A DNA stretch of 64,000 bases from Bedellia somnulentella (taxonomy: Eukaryota > Arthropoda > Insecta > Lepidoptera > Bedelliidae). Under the pieces are notes generated by a model, which ran no database searches, was not told where the DNA came from, and was given only the letters and a program-made list of their open reading frames with translations. A program made the position numbers and the translations under genes. Positions 39,630 through 51,600 of the stretch are shown one piece after another; position 1 is the stretch's first letter, and every line of letters begins with the position of its first letter. The stretch covers positions 5,623,912 through 5,687,911 of the forward strand of contig OY755196.1 of the NCBI GenBank assembly GCA_963576735.1, read 5' to 3'.

Positions 39630-42600
39630 CTATCGCCGTCCCCCTCTATTGTATGAAGATCTACCTCTTCTGTCTCTATCGTCGTGCTCATTTTGATAGC
39701 CCCCACGGTATGATTGGCCTTTGTTGAAGTTTCCACCAGCTAAAATGTAAAATAATATATATAGTAAAAAAGAGAAGGTTCATATAATTTTTAATGAATC
39801 CCGTTCTGTGTCAATCAATTTTTCTCATGCGATTTATTATATAATATTATTAGAATAAATCTCAGACAGACAACCTAGAATACGAGTGTTTAGTCTGTTC
39901 TGGTTAATTTAATATTCCCAACACTCTACGAAATTTTCTTTTTTATACAGATGCTAGAAGATAATATATCATGGTTGTTAACGGTGAGGGAAAACATCGT
40001 GAGGAAACCCACATGGGTAAGTTGTACTTAGTCATGTGACAGTGTATTCGTACAAAACGGCGATAGGCCTGCCCCCTATCACGTGAGTACACTGTCCATG
40101 CAAAACGTGGGTACTCTGAACACCAGGTGACAAAGTCACGTGATGTTCAGAAGTATTAGTACCTCTGCCAACCCCTTCGGGGATATTCGACGTGAACGTT
40201 TATGTTTATGTTATATGTTTATTTTTCAAAACTAAGTTAAATACTAACATTTTTTGAACATCAAATTTGTTAAATTTATCGTTAGTCCATTGCTTCGGAA
40301 GATGTTCGTGAAGAGAAGAAGCAACAAAGAAACTCTTTCATAAATAAAAGATGTTATTAAAGGAAAGAAAAATTTCGACACTGGCGGGGTTCGAACCCGC
40401 GACCTTCGGGTATACGCCCCCGTCGCTCTACCAACTGAGCTACAGTGTCAGTTGGCATCCAGCGCGAAATTTCTCTATCCTTTCGTTTCTTTTTTACACG
40501 TTCAAGTAGTGTTTACGTTTCCTACCTCCGAATTTTAACTAATTCGGACGGGATGAGTAATAATCCCCACATGAGGAATTCATGTCAAAAAACATTAAAA
40601 TAAAGAAACTCTTTACATTCACATTTTTTATAAATTTTTTTTCAAAATATGTTTTGTACAATTTTGGGTTATATTTTTACTTTATAAAAGATTTTCTATG
40701 CGACCAAACCAAACGCTATTTTGACATAATTAAACTAAATTGTCCATCACAAAAACCAATCACATAACGTGAGAAGATGAGAAGTCTAAGCGGACACTAT
40801 TTAAGTGCGCGTGTAATATTTGATTACCAACTCACCTGGACTATTAAAACCTCCCTGATATCCTTGATTATTGTAATTCCCTTGATTACCATAACCCTGG
40901 TTGTTATAACCTTGGACGTTACCATGATTGTTGTAATTTCCTGGGCTCTGGTAATTCCCTTGGTAACTTTGGTTTGGGGTGTTATTATTGGCGCCCACGC
41001 GATTATTGTAATTTCCTTGGTTATTGTATGAGCTGCTTTGAGTGTAACCTCCGGGTGGTACTTCATATGTTTGGTAGCCTCTTTGATTGTTTGTTTGTGC
41101 TGGTGAAGATTGGGCGCTGAAAATCCGATATACATAGTTAAATACATACATATATACATACATATACTCACGCCTGTAAATCCCTAGAAGGGGTAGCCAG
41201 AGCTAAGGAATTAAAAATTCCTTTAGCCACTTTTTGAAATGTGAGTGGGGAAAAGTAGTAAAAATAAAGGATGTTGGTGATGGGTCTTCAACCGCATCGC
41301 CCAAAAATCCCTTAAAAGCCCCAATACCGTTAGTCACCTCTTACGTAAACCCACCGGAAGAAATGGGGTAGTGCTTTTCTAAGCCGACACTACACCGCAG
41401 TTAGTTAGTTAGTTAAATACTGTATTTTATACTGGTTGGATGAAAACACCCATCTGTTTTAGGAATAAAGTATGATACATAGTTTATTTAAAAATGCACA
41501 ATGATATTCAGAATAATAAATATAGTTTGAAAAACGGACAAACACGCTTTTGAAGCACATTGAACTAAAAACTAAAAAATAATTCTTTATATAAGGTGAA
41601 AATCATGAAAAAGCATGAGTTGCTCGAAAAACGAAAAATATGGCACGGAGCGCCAAGCGTGTTAAAAAAGAGCGTGTATTAATAGAACGATGGATGTAAA
41701 TAAACTTTAGGGGGTTTGCCAGGATCGTACAAAGTGGCGATCCATAGTCTCAGCCTACCCCAATAGGAAATATTGGCGTATATATATGTAAGAAAAGATT
41801 GATGAAATATGTTTTGACGCCCCGCGATTGTAATTTCCTTGGTTATTGTAAAAGGTGTTTTGGCTGTATTCTCTGGGAGGTACTTTATATGTTTGGTAGC
41901 CTCTTTGGTTGTTTTTTGGCGCTGGTGAGGATTGGGCGCTGAAAATCCGATATCAAATTTAAATATTGTATTTTATACTGGTTGGGTGAACACACCCATC
42001 TGTTTTAGGAATAAAATTTATACAATTAATTTTATAGATAACACAGAAAACATAGTGACTTTAAAAATATAAAATAATTTCAAGAATGAAAGGGCATGTA
42101 TGAGAAGGCAGGCGTCCGAATATGAACGATAATAGAGCATGTATAAACATATTGATCGGTGTAAACGAAACTAGAGAGGTTTGTCAGGTTCGTACAAAGT
42201 GGCGATCCATAGTCTCTGCCTACCCCGATGGGAAATAATGGTGTGTATATATATTTGTGAGAAAAAAAAATATGGAAATTTAAAATACAATATTCAACTG
42301 AATATTGTATTTTATACTGGTTGGGTGAACACACCCATCTGATTTAGGAATAAAGTATGATACGTAGTGCCTTTTACAATATAAAATAAGAAGAATGGAA
42401 CGGCATGTATTAATAGACTGATGGATGTAAACGTATATAGAGAAATTTGTCAGATTCGTACAAAGTGGCGATTCATAGTCTTTGCCTACTCCGATGGGAA
42501 ATAATGGTGTGTATATGTTATGGACAAAGTGATAAATTGGGCAGTGTGCATAACTCAATTCAATTCAATTTATTTGCATGTCACAAGTTCATGAGATGTT

Positions 42601-45600
42601 ACAAAAATTTAAAAGTACAGGTGACGCCCTGTAAGGGCACGGCAAACATCGTTTAATGGTAGACTAGTTGTAGAGCAATCGGGGCATTCTATTTATTGTT
42701 CTGGTCATCAAAAAACTCCTTAATATTGTAGTAACATTTAATGATAAGATGTTTTTTTAAAGTCGTAATAAATAAATTAAGTTTTTTAATATCTTTTATG
42801 TCATTTGGTATGTGATTATATTTTTTTATTAGCATGTGGTGGGGACTACACGATACTAATTTCATTGTGGTGAAAGGTATTTGTAGTTTATTTAAATAAC
42901 GGTCATTTCTTTGATATGTCATTTCAATGATACTTCTGGAAAATGTACTTATGTAGCCGTGTAGTGTCGGCTTAGAATAGCACTACCCCGTTTCTACTTA
43001 TGGGTGTACGTAAGAAGCGACTTTTACTTTACCATCTTTTCCCCACTCAATATTCCAAAAGAGGCTGAGTAATTTCTAATTCCTTAGCTCTGGCTACCCA
43101 TTCTAGGGATTTATAGCCGTGAGTATATGTATGTGTATGTATTTATGTACTAATGAAAATGTGAAAAATAAAGCATTTGTGATACGTAAATTCTGTGAAC
43201 TGTTTCCTAATTGTCGAATATTCATATTTCAAATATTCAAATCTTCAAATTGTTACCCTACTATATACTTGCCCTCCACATTTAGAGGACATTCTAGCTT
43301 TATTATCAAATTGCCCAATTCTCATGTAGCGATATAATAATGACCATACAATGTAATAAATAATGAAGAAAAGATAGTAATTAATCACTTAGCCCAATAA
43401 AGCTAAACATTATTTATAATACATAATTATTTGTTTTATAAACAAAAGTAACACAAGTTTTAAACATAAATAATTAATGAAATATACAAATTTCCCAAAA
43501 CTATTTAATATTTGCTGTGTAGTGTCGGCTTAGAATAGCACTACCCCATTTCTTCCGGTGGATGTACGTAAGAGGCGACTAACGGTATTGGGGCTTTTAA
43601 GGGATTTTTGGGCGATGCGGTTGGAGACCCATCACCAACGACCTTTATTTTACCATCTTTTCCCCATTCAAATTCCAAAAGTGGCTGAGGAATTTAATTC
43701 TTTAGCTCTGGCTACCCCTTCTAGGGATTTATAGCCGAGAGTATATGTATGTATGTATTTAATAAAAATATTAATAAATATAGGTATATTACTTACCGAT
43801 CCCCAGAGTTATATCCCCCCTGTACTCTGCCCCCGCCCCTTCCCCCGCGACCGCCTTGATTACCCCCTCTTCCGGCACTCTATAAAATAATATTATTTAA
43901 ACACTTTATTGCATACAAAACAACACACAAACAGTATATTACAGAATAAGTACAACAGTATATGTACACAAAGGCGGACATAATCATAGTATAGAAAAAT
44001 AATATATATTCTAAGTAGCGTATAACCATGGATTCACGCGGATATAAGAGTATTATTTTAAAAAAGAAAATCTCCTAATAGGCTATTTGACTAAGTTTTG
44101 AAAACTATCTTACGGTGTAAATTTGTTTATAAGGAGCCCTAAAAAAATATTTTTCTGTCTTTATTTTAGCTATTTTATTAAAAAATCGAAAAAAAAATGC
44201 AATATTCAAATGTGCCGCGAAAACGCGACTTTAAGTAATATGGCGGCTGTAGCACAAATGACGTCAATTCTGCATTAAACACCAATGAGCGAAGCGATAC
44301 ACAGTCTGTTTATGTGCAATCTACGTCATTATAGAAATAGCCAATCTCGGTCGTTTTTAGTCACGTGACAGTTGCATCAAAAATACTTATTTTAAAAGAC
44401 GGATTTTAGTGAAATAATGCAATATTGCAAAAATAAATATTAAGACTAATGAAATAAAAGAAATGTATGTTTTTATTACAGTCAAATTGCCTATTGTATA
44501 AAATAAAATCGAAATTATCACATTTTGTCTACATTTTAAAGGTACCTTTGAAACTTGTTGGAAAATAATACAAGAAACAAAGACATTTTGAATTTGTTTT
44601 CGGCTGACTTCAAAAAAAGGAGGTACTCAATTCTATTGTATGTTTGTTACGCGATTAGTCCGTTACTAGGCAATGTATTTCTAAATTTCTTTTCCTAATC
44701 GGTTAAATATGCTTCCAAGATAATCCTATTTATTTTTTATAAAGTTTGTTTGCGTGGTTAAAAAAATATATCAAAAATATCATAATTGCGGGGATGATTC
44801 TGTTGTTTGTCGATTTTCTATGAAAATTTGAGTTTCCGTCAAATAGCTTTGAAGGTTATTTTTGTTCAAAAATATACATACATATACTCTCGGCTATAAA
44901 TCCCTAGAAGGGGTAGCCAGAGCTAAGGAATTAGAAACTCCTCAGCCACTTTTGGAAAGTTGAGTGGGGTAAAGATGGTAAAATAAAGGTTATTGGTGAT
45001 GGGTCTCCAACCGCATCGCCCAAAAATCTCTACAAAAGCCCCAATACCGTTAGTAGCCTCTTACGTACACCCACCGGCAGAAATGGGGTAGAGTTATTCT
45101 AAGACGACACTAGCACACAGGTTTAATTATATTAGTTATTTATTTAACACAGGTTAAATTATATATTTATAATATTAATAGGATACACTCACAGGTCCAG
45201 GGGTCCTTTGTTGCCAACTCGGCATTTCTGGGGGAGGGGGTTGGGCCTCCCTTGGTCGCCCCCCTCTATCTGGCACCTGGATTATAAAACAGCAAAAATA
45301 AATACATACATACATAAACTCACGGCCATATTTCCCTAGAAGGGGTAGCCAGAGCTAAGGAATTATAACTTCCTCAGCTACTTTTGAAAGTTGAGTGGGG
45401 AAAAGATGGTAATAATAAAGGTTTTTGGTGTTGTGTCTCCAACCGCATCGCCCAAAAATCCAATAAAAAGCCCAAATACCCTTAGTTGCCTCTTACGACA
45501 CCCGTGGGTAGAAAGGGGTAGCGACATTCTAAGTCGGCACTACACGGCAAAAATGAATTAACAATTAAATTAATACACATGACAGTCCAATGGGTAGAAC

Positions 45601-48600
45601 ATCCGCCCGGAAACAGACAGGCATGAGTTCAAATCTCGGGTCGGGTCTACCAATTTGTCTTTTCTTAAGTCATATGTGTGGTTAATTTATCATGGTTGTT
45701 AACGGTGAGGGAAAACATCATGAGGAAACCCACATGGATAAGTTGTACTTATTCATGTGACATTGTCATATGTATGTCACTATAGCTCAATTGGCAGAGC
45801 GACGGGGGAGTATACCCGAAGGTTACGGGTTCGATCCCCGCCGGTGTCGAAGTTTTTCTTTCCTTTATTTATTAATGATAATCCCCACATGAGGTTTTCA
45901 TGAACAAAAACATTAAAATTATAACATATGTGTGGTTAATTTATCATGGTTTGTAACGGTAAGCGAAAAGATCGTGAGAAAATCTGGTGTCTGAGTGATT
46001 AGTCATGTGACAAGGGCTGCCCCATATCACGTTGAGGAACTGTCAACTGTCAAGCATAATGTAATTCGAAATTAGAAATTCATTAGCCACTTCTAAAAGT
46101 ATCATTGATTATATTGAAACTAAACTAAGTTATCCTCCAAAACGTGGGTACCTCCTCTGTACACTAGACGGCGCTGCCATGTGAGTTCAGAAGTATTAGT
46201 ACCTCTGCCAACCCCTTCGGGCATAAACGGGGTGAACGTTTATGTAAGCAATCCTGTTCAAATAATAAAATTACTTACCCTTCCAATAACAACTTTACTA
46301 ATATCACTTTGAGTGTTCTTCCTAACTTGAGCGCTGGAAGTTTTCTCGACATGCAACAAAGATGTTCTCGCTGCGAGGAAATCTGATAGTTTTACATCTG
46401 GTTTTAGTTTGAATTCTGCTCTTTTTGGACGGTATGCTTCTTGGATTTGGTCGCGTTTGGGCTTTAGACGGTCTGACCACTGGAAATAATTAAAAATTAT
46501 AGGTGTTATAACTGATTATAAGTGTTACTACTTGTTACTATGATACTAGATTGCCAAAAGGTGAATAGATTTTATTAATAAATAAAGGAAAGTATTTTTT
46601 TTTTAGATTAGATTTAGATTTTAGTGTTCATAAAATAATAGGCAAATGTTAGCCTTCATTATTCATAAAGATACTTCGTACATAAATTAATTCATTTTTA
46701 ACTAGTGGACCGCACTATCTTTGCACAGGTAGTATTGTTTTTCAAATATTTATGGTCTATTCGAGGATCTTTAACCCTTTTTAAAATTTTGTGTGATTAC
46801 TAAATCTGAACGTAGATGGTAGATGTTTCATCTGTAGTTACAACCAATGACATATTTTTTTATTAATTTGAGTAATTCCGGAAATTTTAGTAACAGACAA
46901 ATAAACACAGAAACAATTCTTTACCATTTATAGGAATTTCTATTTGTAGGGAACCTACCATTATACAGCGTGTTAGTTTGACGGCGATTGTTACTTCAAT
47001 ATTAATTCGTATATTAAAGTTTAATGTTTAATATCCACCATATGAAATAAACAAAAAGATTAAAACCGCTTTAGCAGAAAAACCTACTTTCTCCATCAGA
47101 TGGAAAACTGTGGTTATCTACACTAGCCTAGCGCACACACTCCTAGTTCCTACCCGTATAATGTCTCACCCACACACAAAGAACAGCGGGCGCGTCATGT
47201 GACCATCTAGTCTTGCGCACACTTGCTCGTGACCGTATAAACCGCACTATGACAGCAATGCAAACATTTTTTGAATTTCGCGGCTATGTTTGATTTTTCT
47301 TTGAACTTATCGCCGCGCCTGGTGAGGCTGTGGTCTTAGTCGCCTCGTATTTCAATCCAGTATTAAATATGGGGTAGTGTAATTCAAACATTTTCAAGTA
47401 AAAAGATTGATGGATGTAAACAAAGCTAGAGAGGTTTGCCAGGATCGTACGAAGTGGCGATCGATAGTCTCTGCCTACCCCAATGGGAACTAATGGCGTG
47501 AGAATATGTATGTAAAAAATCTATCTCTATTAATTAACACCGACGATTATAACAAAACTGTCGTCCTAAATAATCAGCTACCGCTATTTTTGTTTTACTT
47601 TACATCTCTTCCTCCCCAATGGGAAGTAACGGCGTGAGTATGTATGTAATGTATGTACTTCATGAGCGTAAGATAATAAAGTTAAAAACAAATAGAGACC
47701 CTCGAAACGATGCATTTACGTGGCATAAAATAAAGTGCGCAAGAGATACCTATTCATTCATTAACCGACATCGAAATTGGAGGAGTTCTTGGTGTTTACT
47801 AAACTCTCTCGGGGCTAAAGGGCTCTAAACGGGTGTATCTGTACTTTATCACAGTTAACTAAAGAATACGAATAAAAATAACTCACCCCGTTTTGATTGG
47901 CAGTGGCAGATCCGGGCTATCACCTTTATTTGCGCAAAACGCAGAACATTTTGAGAATTAATATTATAAAACACCAACACTGAACTTTGCTGGTTCGTGT
48001 ACGCCATATTTACTCAACACAATCACAACACAAGATACTAAAACTGAACTCACACTCCGAAAATTAATGCGAAAAATCAAAGTGACATCCAATCATAAGC
48101 GACACAAACACAATGAGCTACAAACATACAAACAACTAACTTAGTACTAATACTGTTCCTTTGATGTAATGCCGACAAGCCCGCCCGACTTGTTGATACA
48201 TGCAGATTTTGAATTTCGCGGCGATCGATGTTTACGAATTATGAATTTTTCTCTGAACATACTGCCGCATTCCAACGCAGTATTAACTATGGGGTAGTGT
48301 TATTCAAATTTATCATGTCAAATAATAACATGTAAAAAATAAGAAGATATTAGAAGCTAAGTTCGATTGATTACTTTACTGGCCTTGATTTGATTTGGCC
48401 GCCGGTTAAGGGTCACGGCGGGTCGCAGCTGTCAGCTGAGTTGCCCGCCTTGTCATCGCGTTTCACGCATACATTGAGCGTGTTGGTGTCAATAGTACTA
48501 CTTTCTTAGTGCAAATTTTAACAAAATTTGAAAAAAAATAAGTGTGTTTTTTTTCAACGAATTCTGCCTCTATGCGTGATAATTAATCATACTTTTCAAG

Positions 48601-51600
48601 GAAAACAGTCATTACAATTACACCCTGTATATTTATTTTTATACTTTGTTTCTAATATATATAGTTATTAACATACCGAATTTACACGGATAATTTACTT
48701 TCATTTACTATCAGATTTTATTCTCATATTTATTTAATGCACGTTTTCATGTTCTTACGATTTCAATTACTACGTTTTAACAAATCACGTTTCTCACTCA
48801 CGACTCATGCGCGCCCGTAGCTGCGCTCTGTTACTATGCTAGTAAAAAGTTATGGTGCGCGCGGAGATCGCTATCACCAGTCGGTCTTGGAACTCGATGC
48901 AAATCGTATCACAATATCTCCTTGATATCAAATTAATTACGCGTGTGTATTTATACTGATAATCGTTCTTCCTATTTTATGTTCTATCAACTGTACTTTC
49001 TTGTGTCGTGTTTGTTATGTTGTTTTCTATAACCCTTCAAAATATATATGTGGAATAAAGTATCAAGTGTGAAGTGATATACTAGTTTCCTTTAAATATC
49101 ATCTCATCACCGTCATCACTCATCATCATTCCCTATAATTGGTGACCCCGACGTGATCACGTGGAGAAAACATGAGCGACGACAGCGAGTATGACTCAAC
49201 TGGCACCGTATCAGCGCGCCCTAATCCAGTTACGAGATCAGAAACACAAACACGCGGTTTTGAAAACGTGGAAAAAACCCCATCATCAGCCGATGTGTGC
49301 AAAGTAGGTGTGCATTTGCCTACATTTTGGCCAGACAAACCTGCTTTATGGTTTGGCCAACTAAAAGCACAATTTGCGTTGGCGGGAATTACTAAGGATA
49401 ACACCAAATATTATCATGTAATTGCCAACCTTGACAGCAAATATGCCGCAGTAGTCGAAGATATTATCACCAACCCACCTACCAATGACATGTACAGTAT
49501 CCTCAAAAAGGAGTTAGTCAAACGGTTATCTCAATCGAAAGAGAATCGTGTTAAACAACTGCTAATGTTCGAGGCGCTTGGTGACAGAAGGCCGTCACAG
49601 TTTCTACGCCATCTTCAGCAGTTGGCAGGAAGTGACGTACCGGATGAGTTTATCAGGACTATTTGGACCAGCCGCCTGCCGAATTCCATCCAATCAATAC
49701 TGGCGTGTCAGGATTCATGCTCTGTATCTACATTAGCTGAATTAGCCGATCGAATCCACGATATAGCGCCATCCACACCCGTGGTAGCTATGGCCTCATC
49801 TTCGCGAGCTGACTCGACTATTGAGCTGCTTTCACAACAAGTAGCCGAATTGACTAGACAAGTCCAGGCCCTCTCAAACGGGAAACGAGACTCCAGAGCT
49901 AAAATCCGACCAGATCGACACCGACGAGCCCGTTCTGCCTCCACGAGGTCGCATTCAAGCTATCGCAAGTTCCCTATTTGCTGGTATCATGCCAAATTTG
50001 GAGTTCAAGCAAAGAGGTGCATTAAACCCTGTGATTACAAGGCGGAAAACTCCATGGGCAGTCGGTAATGGCGACTGACGACTGCCCCACCACCAACGTA
50101 GGTCGTCTATGCTAAACTTTTATCGTAGGTTCATACCTAAAGCCGCTCAAATATTAGCACCCATGAATAACCTTCTTAGTGGATCAGTTAAAGGATCGCA
50201 TCCAATAACTCTTAGTAGTGAATCATTGGAAGCGTTTCAGACATCCAAAAATAGTCTTTCTCAAGCAGCCTTGCTTGCTCATCCAGACTGCAACGCAAAA
50301 TTAGCTCTTGTGACAGATGCCTCTGATCATGCCATAGGAGCTGTATTACAACAACTTTTAGAAGATGCTTGGCAACCACTTGCTTTCTTTTCTAAGAAAT
50401 TGAGTCCATCGCAGCAAAAATATTCGCCGTATGATCGCGAGCTCCTTGCCATCTACGAGGGCATTAAATATTTTCGCCACATGCTTGAAGCTAGACACTT
50501 TACCGTCTATACCGATCACCGACCAATATGTTATGCATTTCATGAGCGCAAGAAAAATTGTTCACCTCGGCAGTATAGATACTTAGACTATACCGCCCAG
50601 TTTACAACTGACATCCATTATATTGCAGGGAAAGATAACATCGTAGCAGATACATTATCCCGAGTAGAGTCAATCGAAACTGTCGATATGGAAATTCTGG
50701 CTAAGTCCCAAAGCTCGGACGATGAATTAGCTGCACTACTCTCACATTCATCTAATTCCTCACTTCGTTCCTAAAATCCCCTTAAATAACTACTTTATTT
50801 ATTGCGATGAAAGTACGGGCACGGCTAGACCTTTTGTACCTCAATGTCTAAGAAAGAATATTTTCGACAGTTTACATCGTTTAAGTCTACCCGGGGCTAA
50901 TGCAAGCGCAAAACTTATCGCGCAGCGTTTTGTATGGCCTGGCGTACGTAAAGACTGTCGAGAATGGGCACGTGCGTGCTTGGAATGTCAGCGAACGAAA
51001 GTTACTCGACATACATCATCACCGTTAAGCACTTATGCTCTTCCCTCTGCACGCTTTCAATTCGTGCACATTGATTTAATTGGCCCATTACCACCTTCCC
51101 AAGGTTTCCGTTATTGTTTAACGGCGGTCGACCGCTTTACACGGTGGCCTGAAGTCGTACCAATAGCGGACATCACTGCCGAGATGGTAGCCAAAGCACT
51201 TTTAACAGGATGGATTTCCAGATTTGGTTGTCCCACCGATATAATTACAGATCGTGGAAGACAATTCGAATCGGCTATCTTTGGTCATTTGTCCAAAATA
51301 GTCGGTTTCAAACACCGTCGCACTACCGCATACCATCCAGCCTGCAACGGATTAGTTGAGCGCTTTCATCGCCAGCTCAAGACCGCCATCATGTGCCAAC
51401 GCTGTCACTAATTGGTCTGAAGCTTTACCTCTCGTTTTGCTTGGAGTAAGGTCTGCATTTAAAGAGGATTTACAATGTTCATCCGCAGAACTTATATATG
51501 GCGAACCACTAAGATTACCTGGAGAATTTTTCGGTCATTCAACTCCAGGTACTACCGATGTCACTGAATTTTCAGCACGGTTTCAGAATTTTGCTTCCAA

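Noticed and set aside
40824..41171. Minus-strand 115-residue frame overlapping FAM98 exon 9, and a plus-strand frame rich in Val/Ile
   Set aside because: Shadow frames of the repetitive YNNQG-coding exon; the FAM98 frame is supported by splice sites and family similarity.
41403..42530. CRISPR-like or satellite array
   Set aside because: Units are long, few, irregular and contain dispersed repeats and a piece of FAM98 exon; no regular spacers.
45778..45850. Possible tRNA gene
   Set aside because: Same SINE head and 3' body as other copies; treated as a SINE.
47900..48035. Minus-strand ATG exon ([15 protein letters not shown]) with a GTGAGT donor as an alternative FAM98 first exon
   Set aside because: Its phase does not fit exon 6, it lies in inserted sequence within an LTR, and no family similarity is visible.
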